A DNA stretch of 64,000 bases from Stentor roeselii (taxonomy: Eukaryota; Ciliophora; Heterotrichea; Heterotrichida; Stentoridae). Shown one piece after another: positions 47,680 through 57,663 of this stretch (position 1 is the stretch's first letter; each line of letters begins with the position of its first letter). The notes beneath the pieces were generated by a model. That model searched no databases and was not told where the DNA came from. It worked only from the letters and a program-made list of their open reading frames with translations. Location of the stretch: NCBI GenBank assembly GCA_006503475.1, contig RSEH01000051.1, positions 62,001 through 126,000 on the forward strand, in the 5' to 3' direction. The position numbers and the translations under genes are program-made.

Positions 47680-49878
47680 ATGTCAGACAGCGAATTAGAC
47701 GACCAAGGCTTCCACCATGACGAACAAGACGACTCACAAATGGAAGGATCTGAAGTTTTCGACGAGTCAGACGTCAACTTTGACGACATCCCCGCTTACG
47801 CCCATTTACCTCCGCAGGACCCTTGGCGGAAGGTAAAGCGCGAGTTGATGAAGAACTTGAACTTGTGTCGACAAGAAGTCGACCAAAACAAAGTTCCACT
47901 TGAGCCGGAGTGGCTTTTATCGGAGATTATTCAGGAATACGTCAAGATGGTCCTGGAGGATGACGAGGATGAGAAACAGTTACAAAATATCATCAGTCAA
48001 AGTAAAGCTATTGGGCAGTACTCGTGTTGCACTGCCGTCACTTTACTTGAGGAAGACTCCGGTGATATCAACCATTTAATTGAACCATTTTTAGACGCTC
48101 AGGGACTTTTGCTTGAAACTCACAGGGATTTGATATTGGGAAATTATAATCATGTCGCTATTGGACTTGGAGTTCAAGGCAAACGATTGGTTCTTGTTTT
48201 AGCTTTCACGGCGAAGGCTCTTAGTATTACGAAAATTGATAAAAATGCGGAAGGGATATATGTTGAAGGAAAGATGTTTAGAAATGATGTTGGAGTTTAT
48301 GCTGCAAGGATTGTTGATATCACTTCGATGAAAGAAAGACAAATTGTTGGACCTCAACATCTTGGGTTGGAGATGTCAACACAGGTATTCGCTGCGAATA
48401 TACCTTATGCTGAGGGAATAGAGTATGGACCGGAAGGAAAGGGGAAAAATTATATTGAGCTTTATGTCAGGAATAACCCACTCAAGATTCCTTATGGACA
48501 AGAGATTGAGTTTGAGTCCAAGTCAATCTTGAAACATTTGGAACTCGTTGAAAGAATGCGAATCGAGATCTACCCAGACCCTCGTCAAAAGTTCGAAGAA
48601 GCCAAGCATGAAGAACGCAAGATGCTTTTACTTCAGCGACAACAAGAGTTCGAAGACGAAAGGCGCAAACAAGAAGAAAACGCTACCATGATCCGAGAAC
48701 AGACCCGAGACCGTCAAAGAAAAGAGATCCAAGAAGGCCGAGCATCAGAAGACTACGCCCGCTCATCAAGTTCAGCCCAAAGAAGCAAAGTCGATAAAAG
48801 CTCCAGCTCTAATATGACACCGAAGCCGGAGGCTTCGGCCGACGAGGAAAATGACGTCAGCGACGATGAAAGCCACTCGTCTTTCAACCAGAGCGAAGCT
48901 GATGAAAATATGGGCACTGCCCAGGAAATAAGAGAAAGCACCATTCAGGCCATAGAGGAAAGTTTAAAGGAACAAGCTGAACTCAGGGCGAAAAATACAG
49001 AACTGGAAAAAAAAGTTATTCACATTCGAACGAAAATTGGAAGTGTTGCTGAAAAAAGCACTGAAGAAAATATCACTGATGGAAAATATAAAAGTACTTT
49101 GCTTAATGTTCATCAGGTTCAGCAGAAAATGGAAGAACTTCAAAATACTTATAATAATTGGGCAAAGGTTTATGAGGAAAATATTGTGGAAAAACAGGAA
49201 AGGTGTAAAGAGATACAGGATTATTTCAGGGAATTTAAAAGGGAAGTTGCAAAAGGAGCTGAATTTGCTAGAAATGGAAAGAAGATTAAACAGAAGGTTA
49301 TTGAAGAATGGGAGGAAAATGAGCAGAAACGTGATGAACTGCTTCAGGAAGTTAGGATACAAAATATTACTTTGAAGAACAAACTGAAAAAACTTGAAGA
49401 AAAAAGTAAGGAAAAAGAAAAACTTGCTGAAGGTCTGCACTTGATTGATTATGAACAGCTGAAGATTGAAAACCAGACTCTTAATGAAAAAATTGAGGAA
49501 AGGAATGAAGAGCTTCATAAACTTAAAAAGAAAATTGAAACTACTGTTCAAATCTTGACTCATACAAAGGAAAAACTTCAATTTGTGAGGAAGGAAAAGG
49601 AAGTCAAGGAAACCCAGAAAGATGCTCTTGCAAAGACTTTAGAACAACAAAGGAAAAATCTGCATGAATCTAAAGAACTGCAGGAAAAGGCCAGGGCTAG
49701 TTATATTAAAAGTAAACAAGAAACTGGGATTATTAATTCCAAAGAACTTGACCAGGACTTGACTTATAAAAAGAAAAGAGTGGTTGAATTAAATGATCAA
49801 CTCAAACAATTTGAGGACAAGTACTTGGAGATGCAGGTCACTATTGGAAAGGCAAAGACTTTAACTACTAAGAAATAA
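47680..49878 (+). CDS. CCDC96: CCDC96/CFAP184-like ciliary coiled-coil protein
   Basis: A 732-residue protein. The N-terminal 60 residues are acidic. Residues about 60-290 form a globular domain (ETHRDLILGNYNHVAIGLGV; RLVLVLAFTAKALSI) that may be CAP/SCP-like, an inference. A charged linker with a Ser/Asp/Glu region follows. The C-terminal 300 residues are the CCDC96/CCDC113 coiled coil (DUF4201): LIDYEQLKIENQTLNEKIEE, KKIETTVQILTHTKEKLQF. In Chlamydomonas and Tetrahymena, CCDC96 pairs with CCDC113 near the base of radial spoke 3 and the nexin link and tunes beating. The globular N-terminal domain is not part of the human protein as I know it. Confidence 0.88.
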   Translation: MSDSELDDQGFHHDEQDDSQMEGSEVFDESDVNFDDIPAYAHLPPQDPWRKVKRELMKNLNLCRQEVDQNKVPLEPEWLLSEIIQEYVKMVLEDDEDEKQLQNIISQSKAIGQYSCCTAVTLLEEDSGDINHLIEPFLDAQGLLLETHRDLILGNYNHVAIGLGVQGKRLVLVLAFTAKALSITKIDKNAEGIYVEGKMFRNDVGVYAARIVDITSMKERQIVGPQHLGLEMSTQVFAANIPYAEGIEYGPEGKGKNYIELYVRNNPLKIPYGQEIEFESKSILKHLELVERMRIEIYPDPRQKFEEAKHEERKMLLLQRQQEFEDERRKQEENATMIREQTRDRQRKEIQEGRASEDYARSSSSAQRSKVDKSSSSNMTPKPEASADEENDVSDDESHSSFNQSEADENMGTAQEIRESTIQAIEESLKEQAELRAKNTELEKKVIHIRTKIGSVAEKSTEENITDGKYKSTLLNVHQVQQKMEELQNTYNNWAKVYEENIVEKQERCKEIQDYFREFKREVAKGAEFARNGKKIKQKVIEEWEENEQKRDELLQEVRIQNITLKNKLKKLEEKSKEKEKLAEGLHLIDYEQLKIENQTLNEKIEERNEELHKLKKKIETTVQILTHTKEKLQFVRKEKEVKETQKDALAKTLEQQRKNLHESKELQEKARASYIKSKQETGIINSKELDQDLTYKKKRVVELNDQLKQFEDKYLEMQVTIGKAKTLTTKK

Positions 49879-49889
49879 TCTTTAAAGTG

Positions 49890-51812
49890 TTAAAAGCAAG
49901 AAATTTCGTAATCTAGTCTAAAATGGAACTTTTCTTTCATAAACTTCTGAATTTTTCTTGCTGACTTCTGTTGAATCTTTAAATGTTTTCTAAGTAAATA
50001 GCCTCTAAAGTACCTTTGGATGCAACAAGTTGATTTTTTGAGAACTTTAAAATATACTCTCAAAGGAAACATCCGAAATAATGACTGAATCTTCAAGATA
50101 GGCAAAATTAAAGAGCTGGATGAAGACTCACTTACTTCTTTTACTGTGCTGAGAGGCTTGATTTCATTCGCAGCTTTTTTAAGATGGCTTAATAAGAACT
50201 TTCTGATGAATTTTCTGAATTTTTCGTTTTTCTTGATAAAGAGCTTTTGAATGAACTTTTTGGCTTGACTTTGAATTACTCTAGCACTTAAGTGCTGGGC
50301 TTTTAGATGCTTTCTTTCGAGGATTGACCTGAAAAATGATTGGATTTTTATTGCTGAGTTTAAAATCTTTAAGAAGTCTTTTCTGGCTTTTTTACCTTTG
50401 AATATTGATTTAATGTGATTTATTGATTGCTTCATTTTCTTGAATCTTTTGAGATAAACCATTTTTTTACCGTTTGCTTGGATTTTCAAGATTTTATTTA
50501 AATAGTTCGTCTTTGCAAGTTTTAGTTGCCTTTTCATGACTTCAGTTACTTTATAAAATATTCTTGCAACACTTTCAAAAGCTTTGGTTAGGACATCATT
50601 CTTGATTTTATTTTGTAACTTATGGACTTTTTTTTTCTGAAAATTTCTCCAAGCTCTTTGAATAGTTTTAGCTGCAGTTTCTCTCTTAAATTTTATAAAG
50701 ATTTCTTTATTTGTATTGGCTTTGCTTTGAGCTTTCCTGTTTCCATGTTCAGTCTTAGACCTTTTCTTCTTATGAAATTTATTGCCTAGCGAAATAATTT
50801 TAACATCATTTCCTTTTTCTTGATTAGCAATCACAACCTTCTTTTCCTTCCTTCCTCTGCCCAAGGAGCCTTCCCTTTGATGCATTTTTTGTGTATATTT
50901 TCCATCATCCAACCCCTTGAACACAAATTCAAGTGTTTTTTTCTTCAAAGTATTCGCACTAGGGACTTTAGGGTCTTTTTTCTGCAAATCTTTTCCACAG
51001 AGTTCCTGAAAAAGCAGTAAAACTTTACTAAAAATAAGATTTCGACTTTGTTTGTTTTTTTCAGCGATTTCAAAAGCTTCTTTTGCTAAAAGTTTAGCAT
51101 CATTAAACTGTTCTAAATGAAGAGCTTCGATAATGAGATTGTAAAGAATGATGCTGGAAAATACAGGATTTGCCAAATTTTTCACTATTTGAAATGATTG
51201 TTGATGTAAATCCTGAGCTTTTAAGTGATTTTCTAGTTTGCACTCACAAAGTGCTAAGATATTGTAACAGCAGACCTGGTCGAAGGTGTCTTTTGAATTT
51301 TCCAACACTTTTGAGACGCATTCGACGCAGTCGGTTATTTTGTTTTTGATTAGATATATGATGGAAAGGTAAATGTAGTACATTAGCTTGCATTTTGTTC
51401 TTTCTGCATCTGGAAGACGGTACTTCTTGTTTGAAAGGGAGGCTAGGATCTTTAACAGCTCGCTGGCTGACTTCTTGTTGATGTTTAGAATTATTTGGGA
51501 GTATAGAGCTTCGAGGAATTGAAAGACGTATTTTCCCATCTATGTTTTTTTTACTTTGTCCGAGAGACTCTTGTAGGAAAATAGTTTAACCTGAATACTT
51601 TCCATCCAAGCTCTAAAAGCATCAGGTAAATTATGACTCTCCAAAGCAATAGCCTTCTTTTCAAGTTCTATATACCCCTTACCTAAAATCTCCAAAGAAG
51701 GTTTAACTCTAAACTCCTGTGCAACCTGTCCAAAATTAGTCAAGCCACTCAAAGAAAGAGGTTCCTGAGTAAAAGCCGACAACAAGAAATTAAGACAAGT
51801 TCTTTTGCTCAT
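49890..51812 (-). CDS. IQ-motif protein with helical TPR-like N-terminus (two exons)
   Basis: Exons 51555-51812 and 49890-51539 give 635 residues. The N-terminal 200 residues look like degenerate TPR helices (FDQVCCYNILALCECKLENHL; AKLLAKEAFEIAEKN). A basic linker follows. At least six IQ-type motifs then appear: KTIQRAWRNFQKKK, IKIQSFFRSILERK, RVIQSQAKKFIQK, LKIQSLFRMFPLRV, CCIQRYFRGYLLRK and RKIQKFMKEKF. IQ motifs bind calmodulin or centrin; in ciliates these serve basal bodies and contractile fibres. An ATG at 51833 in the same frame is possible, but it would overlap the divergent gene's start. The stop is 11 bp from the convergent CCDC96 stop. Confidence 0.88.
51540..51554 (-). other. 15-nt spliceosomal intron
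   Basis: On the minus strand GTAAAAAAAACATAG, phase 0, ending in an in-frame TAG. Removal joins SLSDK to MGKYVFQF, keeping one frame across the gene. Confidence 0.88.
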
Positions 51813-51826
51813 TATCGATAATATAA

Positions 51827-52342
51827 ATGTCATTCAGCAAAGACTCATCAATCCAAACTTTTTTCACCTTAAGTATGGATTCCGAAAACCTCGACGAGCG
51901 AAGCGAGCCAGAAACCCTTCTTCTTCCAAATCAACAAAAAAAAATGATCCAAGAGCTTCTAATGGAAATCGATTTAATCAACGAGGACCGTCAAAGACTA
52001 AAACGCGAAAACGAAATCTTGCGAAAAAAGACGAAAAAGTCGAAAATAAAAGACGTCCAAATCGAACTTCTCTCTAAAATCGCGACAAAAGCACTTGAAC
52101 TGAATTACACAAATCGATTCACAGTGTTATCTCAAAGTCCCATGAGAAAAATCAACTGCAAGATAAAAATCAAGTCGCCTTCACAAGGTTCTCCTTGCCG
52201 AGTATTGAATAGTTTTTTTATTCCCACTCCAGGGAACTTAGCAACTGACATTTCCAGCGCGAGTTCTTCACCATTGAAGTCAAATCGAACGACTTCATCG
52301 AAGATCAGAGTGAGTCGAAACTATTTGAAATACCCGAAATAG
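51827..52342 (+). CDS. Hypothetical protein, 171 residues
   Basis: No known family. An acidic N-terminus leads to a helical, coiled-coil-like segment (QQKKMIQELLMEIDLINEDR; LKRENEILRKKTKK), followed by a Ser/Pro/basic tail (SPMRKINCKIKIKSPSQGSP) that looks disordered and open to proline-directed phosphorylation. Start context is ATATAAATG. Met17 (MDSENLDER) is an alternative start and would leave more space to the divergent IQ gene. Convergent with CEP131 across 19 bp. Confidence 0.7.
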   Translation: MSFSKDSSIQTFFTLSMDSENLDERSEPETLLLPNQQKKMIQELLMEIDLINEDRQRLKRENEILRKKTKKSKIKDVQIELLSKIATKALELNYTNRFTVLSQSPMRKINCKIKIKSPSQGSPCRVLNSFFIPTPGNLATDISSASSSPLKSNRTTSSKIRVSRNYLKYPK

Positions 52343-52361
52343 TTTTTCATTATTTAAATAA

Positions 52362-54332
52362 CTAAATTTGCATCAAGCTTTTTCTTTGTTTTTCTAAAAG
52401 TTCTTCAAGTTTCGTGATTTTTAGTTTTGAGATTTGAAGCTCTTGCATTACTTCACGAATTTTCTCGTCTTTCCGGGTTATCGTCGCTTTTACCCTTGCT
52501 TCTATTGCTTCGAATTCTTCTCCTTCTTTTTGAGCGATTTGAGAGAGTTTTTCTTCGTATTTTTCTTTGATGAGTTCCATTTGTTCTTTTGTAATTTCTA
52601 TTTCTTGTTGCAAAATAAGGGATTTTTTTCTTTCTTCTCTTCGGACTTCTTCGATGAGCTCGCCTTGGCCGTCTTTGTAAGAATCGATTTTTAGTTCGAG
52701 GTTTAAAATCTCTTCTTTGAGATGCAGTTTTTCACCTTCTAGCTTTGAGATTAGAAGCTCTTGGTCTTGGATTTTTTTTGCTAAGGTCTGAAAGTTTTCG
52801 GTCTGGTTTTTTCTGACTGAGTTGGATTTTTCTACCTTTTCTTTTAAATTTTCAACGATTTTTTCGTATTCGTCGATTTGGAGCTGATGCTTTTCAGTTA
52901 AAACTTTTAGCTTGGCTTCTGTTTCTTTGTCGACTTTTTTCTTGTAAGTTACCTTTTCTTCACTTAGTTTTGAGATGATAAGTTTTATTTCTTTGTCCCT
53001 ATTTAAAGCAAGGTCATTTCTGATCATCTCTTTTTTTTCATCAAGTTCCTTGTTGATCCTGACAACCTGCGAGTTGATCCACTCTTCTTTCTCAAATGCA
53101 AGTTCTTGTTTTAGTTTTTTAAGTTTATTTTCATGTTTAACTTCAACTTCTTCTAGAATACTTTGATGCCTTCTTGTGAGCTCTTCAATTTTTTCAGAGT
53201 ATTCACTTTGAAGATTTTTAAGTTTCGAGACATTAGATGTTTCTTCCCTAATGCGCACTTCATGAATTCTTTGTTTTTCTTGAGCAGACTCATCACTCCA
53301 TTTTTTTCTCATATTGAGAAGTTCCTCTTCTTGTTTCACATGAAGTTCTCGAAGACGTCCTTGGTAACTTTCTCTTTCTTTTTCTAAAGTCTCATCATAT
53401 CTCGCTTTGAGGTCATCTTTGATATCTTGAAGTTTTGATTCATAATCATGGTCTAATTGTTGTTTATATCTTTTCATTTCAATTTCTTGCTCATCTTTCA
53501 TTTTTTCAATATTTCTCTTATTTTCCGCTAAAATTCTCATAATTTCTGGTTCCAGCCCTTTTGTAGTATTTTCTTTGATTTCTTTAGTTTTTTCTTTCAT
53601 CCAGGTGTTCCTTTTATTTTTTTCAGAAGTGACCCAAGAATCTCTTTGTTTTTTTAGCTCCTTATCAGCCTTTTCCCTGACATCCTGAAGATTTTTCAAA
53701 TGTTTTCCCTCCATTTCTTTGATTTTCTGACTCAATTCAGTGAGTTGGGAAATTCTTTGTTGTTTTTCCATCAAGAGCTGTTCAATAAAATTCATATTTT
53801 TTATTCCAAGTTCCTCAAATTCAAGTCTTTGTTTTTCAAGTGCCAGATCAAGTGATTTTTTGTTTTCCTCTTCTTTAGCGGCAGCTTCTTTTTTGATTTT
53901 TTGAATCACGACTTTTAAAGAGTCAATCGTTTTCAAGGCTTCTTCCAGTTCGAGTCTGTAATTGACAAGCGCTGCCTGAGATATGAAAGAATTATTTTCT
54001 TGTTTTGACTTCGACTTGGCCTCTGTTTCGTCTAAGTACTGGAAAAGCTCTGCCGCTCTTGACTGAATTGATGAGTTTAAATTGAAGGAATTAGTTGAGT
54101 CGTCGATTTGAGTAAGTTTTGAAGGCTTTTCAGCGAAGGACTCTTCGAATCGAAATATTTGTGAATGGATTCGTTTTTGTTTTTTGAGGATTTGACACCT
54201 CCACCATCTCTGGATTTTTTTCACTGAGTCTGTGAAACCGATTGAAGAAAAAGGCTTTGATGATGATCTTGGATTTGATCGCTGGATTGGGTGATGCGGT
54301 TTCAGGAATGGAGCATGGGCTGGTCTGTACAT
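52362..54332 (-). CDS. CEP131: CEP131/AZI1-like centriolar satellite and basal-body protein
   Basis: A 656-residue protein. Near the N-terminus an IQ-like helix occurs (VKKIQRWWRCQILKKQKR, about 35-52). Coiled coil fills the rest. A CEP131 signature is clear: WMKEKTKEIKENTTKGLEPEI (about residue 247-267), then HEVRIREETSNVSKLKN and the basic C-terminal block ALNRDKEIKLIISKLSEEK, which correspond to the human WVxxKTKxIKEVTxRGLEPEIQ and GRDKEIELVIHRLE. CEP131 localises to basal bodies and transition zone and is needed for cilium assembly. It lies in a ciliary neighbourhood with SAXO and CCDC96. Length is shorter than human (about 1,080) mainly in the N-terminal region. Confidence 0.92.
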   Translation of the reverse strand: MYRPAHAPFLKPHHPIQRSNPRSSSKPFSSIGFTDSVKKIQRWWRCQILKKQKRIHSQIFRFEESFAEKPSKLTQIDDSTNSFNLNSSIQSRAAELFQYLDETEAKSKSKQENNSFISQAALVNYRLELEEALKTIDSLKVVIQKIKKEAAAKEEENKKSLDLALEKQRLEFEELGIKNMNFIEQLLMEKQQRISQLTELSQKIKEMEGKHLKNLQDVREKADKELKKQRDSWVTSEKNKRNTWMKEKTKEIKENTTKGLEPEIMRILAENKRNIEKMKDEQEIEMKRYKQQLDHDYESKLQDIKDDLKARYDETLEKERESYQGRLRELHVKQEEELLNMRKKWSDESAQEKQRIHEVRIREETSNVSKLKNLQSEYSEKIEELTRRHQSILEEVEVKHENKLKKLKQELAFEKEEWINSQVVRINKELDEKKEMIRNDLALNRDKEIKLIISKLSEEKVTYKKKVDKETEAKLKVLTEKHQLQIDEYEKIVENLKEKVEKSNSVRKNQTENFQTLAKKIQDQELLISKLEGEKLHLKEEILNLELKIDSYKDGQGELIEEVRREERKKSLILQQEIEITKEQMELIKEKYEEKLSQIAQKEGEEFEAIEARVKATITRKDEKIREVMQELQISKLKITKLEELLEKQRKSLMQI

Positions 54333-54427
54333 GTTTGATTATAAAAATGGTCGCTTTCATAGACCAATCTACAAACATTGAACACCATTCTTACCTTTAA
54401 ACTTTAATAAACTATCAACTATACTTC

Positions 54428-55117
54428 TTAGTCTTCAATTACCCAGTCATTAGAAAATTCAAGAAGATCCTCAAAAGCGGGTAAACTAAAAATCATATTG
54501 CAAGTCTCCACAGGTTCACATCCAATTTCAGCAAGCATCTCAATTTTAAGATACTCCATAAGACTAACCCACTTCTCCAAGCACTCCACAGAATGAATTT
54601 CATTTCGACAGCAATAAAATTCGAACCTTTCATTCAAAGCTTTAGGTTCAAACTGCGAAAAGACCAGATCAAGGTAAAGCCCGAAAGATTCTCGAACATT
54701 TTTGCTCTGAAAGTACAACTTGCAAAAATTCGCATTAAAACTTTTTTCACTGGATTTGATTGAGTCTTCATTTCTTTTAGATCTTCCATCAGTGACTGGT
54801 CCAGATTCAGTCTTAGAAATACTTTCAAACTCGCTTTGATGAGTCAAATAGAGCTGTTTAAGCATCAGCCATAGTGAAAAGGCTTTTGAGTTCTCTTCGT
54901 CAAACCTGTGAATTGTAGCTTTTGGAAGTTGATCGGATATTATTTGTCTTATTGCGCGCTTGTGACCTCGGATTAACTTGCATCGGATGTACTCTTTTTT
55001 TGGAGCGATTGGATATGACTTACGACGCGTGTCGAACTGGGAAAGGATCAACTGGTCTGGTTTTGGAAGCTGTTTTGAACCTGGGGATGACGAAAGAGGA
55101 ACTCGATTTGAAACCAT
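54428..55117 (-). CDS. Hypothetical protein, 229 residues
   Basis: No family recognised. The N-terminus is basic and Ser/Pro-rich (about 1-50), followed by a helical region (AFSLWLMLKQLYLTHQSEF), a charged Ser-rich loop (about 100-125), and a helical C-terminal half (FGLYLDLVFSQFEPKALNERF; CLEKWVSLMEYLKIEML). Eight or so cysteines are spread without zinc-finger spacing. No membrane span. It lies 95 bp beyond the CEP131 start on the same strand, so could share expression, but this is a guess. Confidence 0.7.
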   Translation of the reverse strand: MVSNRVPLSSSPGSKQLPKPDQLILSQFDTRRKSYPIAPKKEYIRCKLIRGHKRAIRQIISDQLPKATIHRFDEENSKAFSLWLMLKQLYLTHQSEFESISKTESGPVTDGRSKRNEDSIKSSEKSFNANFCKLYFQSKNVRESFGLYLDLVFSQFEPKALNERFEFYCCRNEIHSVECLEKWVSLMEYLKIEMLAEIGCEPVETCNMIFSLPAFEDLLEFSNDWVIED

Positions 55118-55470
55118 TAATTATCAAGACTTACGAAACTGATGGAAGAGATCATTATTCATAGTGAAGCTGATGTGATTTCAAGATATTAATATTTTCA
55201 TTCCCTAAGTGATACTTATGGTCAGTTTGCATTAATTACCAGATTTATATTATTGTAGAATCGAACTATTAAATATCCAGTATAGATTTTTATTAAATCA
55301 ACAATAAAAACACTCTAAATGCATTCCAAATCACCCGGTACAATAATCTAAACCTTGATTCAAATTCAATTCCTCATCTCTCCTCAATTCCTAATCTCCA
55401 ACTTTTCTCCAATCCCAGTCATACTGTGCCTAAACTCCATGATCACGTCACTAATCCAATAAAATCGCCA
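55118..55470. promoter_or_regulatory. Divergent intergenic region
   Basis: A 353-bp gap between the gene ending its start at 55117 and kinesin at 55471. The + strand becomes strongly A/C-rich after about 55310. The kinesin frame is open back to 55426 but has no ATG there. Nothing else recognised. Confidence 0.4.
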
Positions 55471-57663
55471 ATGGAAGAAAGTAACATCAAGGTCTTTTGT
55501 CGCTTTCGTCCTTTAAACGAGAGCGAAGAACGTCGTTCCCTGAACCTCTGCATGCAAATAACCTCATCATCGTCAGTCGAAATCCCAGGAGAAAATTCAG
55601 AACAGCTGCAGTTCACCTTCGACGAAGTTTTTCCACCAAGTGCCAGTCAAGCATCAGTCTACGAAAAGGCAGCGCTGCCGATAGTCGAGTCAGTGATGGA
55701 AGGTTTCAACGGCACAGTTTTCGCTTATGGACAAACCTCTTCAGGAAAGACCTTCACAATGACAGGTCCCACTTTAGATGATGAACAAATGGGAATCATT
55801 CCTAGAATGGTCGGTACTTTATTTGACATCATCAGTGAAACCCCGGATTACATTGAATATTCAGTAAAAGTTGCTTATTGCGAGATTTACCTGGAAAAAA
55901 TCAAGGATTTACTTGACCCTTCCCAGGATAATCTAAAGATCCATGAAGAAAAAACTAGAGGAGTTTTTATTGAAGGACTTACTGAACATTATGTGAGTTC
56001 TGATTCAGATGTTTATGAACTGCTTCGAGCTGGTAATGAAAATAGAGAAGTTGCTTATACTAAAATGAATGCTGGAAGCTCGAGAAGTCACAGTTTGTTT
56101 ATTTTAACTGTCAGTCAGAATAACTCAAGGGATTATAGCGGAAAAGTTGGAAAGTTGCACCTTGTTGATCTTGCTGGATCTGAAAAAGTTGGAAAGACTG
56201 GCGCTGCTGGAATTCGGCTTGAAGAGGCTAAGACTATCAATAAGTCGCTTACTGTCCTTGGACAGGTCATCAACGCGTTGACTGATGGAAAATCCAGTCA
56301 TATTCCTTATCGTGATTCAAAACTCACGAGAGTTTTACAAGATTCTCTTGGAGGTAATTCAAAAACTTCACTTATAGTCACCTGCTCTCCTTCACCTTAC
56401 AATGAAGCAGAAACAATCAGTAGTTTGAGGTTTGGAGTCCGGGCAAAATTCATTAAAAATAAAGCGAAAATTAACAGGGAATATACTGTCGCTGAACTTA
56501 AAGTACTTCTGTCAAAGTCACAAGAAGAACTGGAAAAAAGGGCGAAAATTATACTGAAACTTGAAGAGAGATTGAAAACTAATGACCACACTTTAAGTGA
56601 TATTTCCTTCAGTTTTCGAGTAGATGATGAAAAAATAGACTTAGATGAAGTGATGGCGCAATTGGAAGACTATAAGACTCGAATTGCTGAGCTTTGTGAA
56701 AGTAACTCGAATTTTCAACAAGATAACGAATACCTAGCAGAAGAAAACTTTTTATTAAAAAATGAAAACTCGAAGTTACTGTCAACTCTTGATGCTTTAA
56801 AGGAAAAATGCAGGAACTGTGAAGAAGAAGTAAAAGAACATGAAAATTTAATTGAAAAGCTGGTGATGACTAAAGAAAGTCTTGAAGTTAACATCGACCA
56901 GATGAACCAGCTGAAAATTCAACTGGAAAAGGAAAATAGTTTGAAAGATACAGAAATTTATCAGCTTAAACAAGAAATGCTACTTTCTGGAAATCCTGTA
57001 AAAAAGCAGCTAAAACAATCAGTTATTTCTTTTCTTAGTCAAAGTGATGAGGTCGAAGCACTTCGTAATCAGGTCAGTCAACTTGAATCTGCCTATCAAA
57101 GTGTTTTAAAAGCTTCTTATCCAGAACTCGCTAAAAAAAATGAGGAATTTTTAAAAATCACTTTAAACACTGAACAGGAAAAATGGGTGAAGGAAAGAAA
57201 TGATATAATGAAAGACCTGGAAAATCGCATTCAAAGAGTGATTGACTTGGAAATTATGGTTGACAAGGCCAAAGAAGCTTATTTTTACCTTGAAAAAAAT
57301 GTTGGAAGGCCTGAAAAGGTCTTGATTAAGAAAAATGAAGAACTTGAAAAATATGTTGGGCAACTTACCATTGATTATCAAAGAGAAATCAAGATGAAGG
57401 ATAAATGGAAGTTTGAAACTGAATATTTGCAGAAAAAAATTATTGATGAAAAAACACTTTCGGAAAAATTTAAAGCTCAAAACTTGGAAATAATAAAAGA
57501 AAATGAGTTTTTAAAAGAAAAAATTAAAGAATTTGAGGATAATGCTGAAAGGTTTTCGAACAGGAAAGCCAGACATCCTATTCATGTCAAAAAAACTATT
57601 AAAGGAGGTACTAGTCTCCCGAGGACTATGTCTATTGCTGTGACTGGATTACGTGATTGTTAG
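55471..57663 (+). CDS. Kinesin-1-like (conventional) motor heavy chain
   Basis: A 730-residue plus-end-type motor. The head (about 1-330) starts NIKVFCRFRPLNE, with P-loop GQTSSGKTFTM (about 87-95 onward), switch I NAGSSRSHSLF, switch II DLAGSEKVGKTGA, and YRDSKLTRVLQDSLGGN. The combination SNIKVFCRFRP, EGFNGTVFAYGQTSSGKT and GIIPRMV matches kinesin-1 (KIF5) best. A neck and long coiled coil follow; the tail ends basic with Gly (RKARHPIHVKKTIKGG), but lacks an obvious IAK autoinhibitory motif, so regulation may differ. Kinesin-1 moves vesicles and cytoskeletal cargo along microtubules. The open frame upstream has no ATG; MEESNIKVF is the start. Confidence 0.93.
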   Translation: MEESNIKVFCRFRPLNESEERRSLNLCMQITSSSSVEIPGENSEQLQFTFDEVFPPSASQASVYEKAALPIVESVMEGFNGTVFAYGQTSSGKTFTMTGPTLDDEQMGIIPRMVGTLFDIISETPDYIEYSVKVAYCEIYLEKIKDLLDPSQDNLKIHEEKTRGVFIEGLTEHYVSSDSDVYELLRAGNENREVAYTKMNAGSSRSHSLFILTVSQNNSRDYSGKVGKLHLVDLAGSEKVGKTGAAGIRLEEAKTINKSLTVLGQVINALTDGKSSHIPYRDSKLTRVLQDSLGGNSKTSLIVTCSPSPYNEAETISSLRFGVRAKFIKNKAKINREYTVAELKVLLSKSQEELEKRAKIILKLEERLKTNDHTLSDISFSFRVDDEKIDLDEVMAQLEDYKTRIAELCESNSNFQQDNEYLAEENFLLKNENSKLLSTLDALKEKCRNCEEEVKEHENLIEKLVMTKESLEVNIDQMNQLKIQLEKENSLKDTEIYQLKQEMLLSGNPVKKQLKQSVISFLSQSDEVEALRNQVSQLESAYQSVLKASYPELAKKNEEFLKITLNTEQEKWVKERNDIMKDLENRIQRVIDLEIMVDKAKEAYFYLEKNVGRPEKVLIKKNEELEKYVGQLTIDYQREIKMKDKWKFETEYLQKKIIDEKTLSEKFKAQNLEIIKENEFLKEKIKEFEDNAERFSNRKARHPIHVKKTIKGGTSLPRTMSIAVTGLRDC

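Noticed and set aside
48964-49581. 205-residue minus-strand frame opposite CCDC96
   Set aside because: It is antisense to a coiled coil; the Phe/Leu-rich product is what Glu/Lys codons give in reverse.
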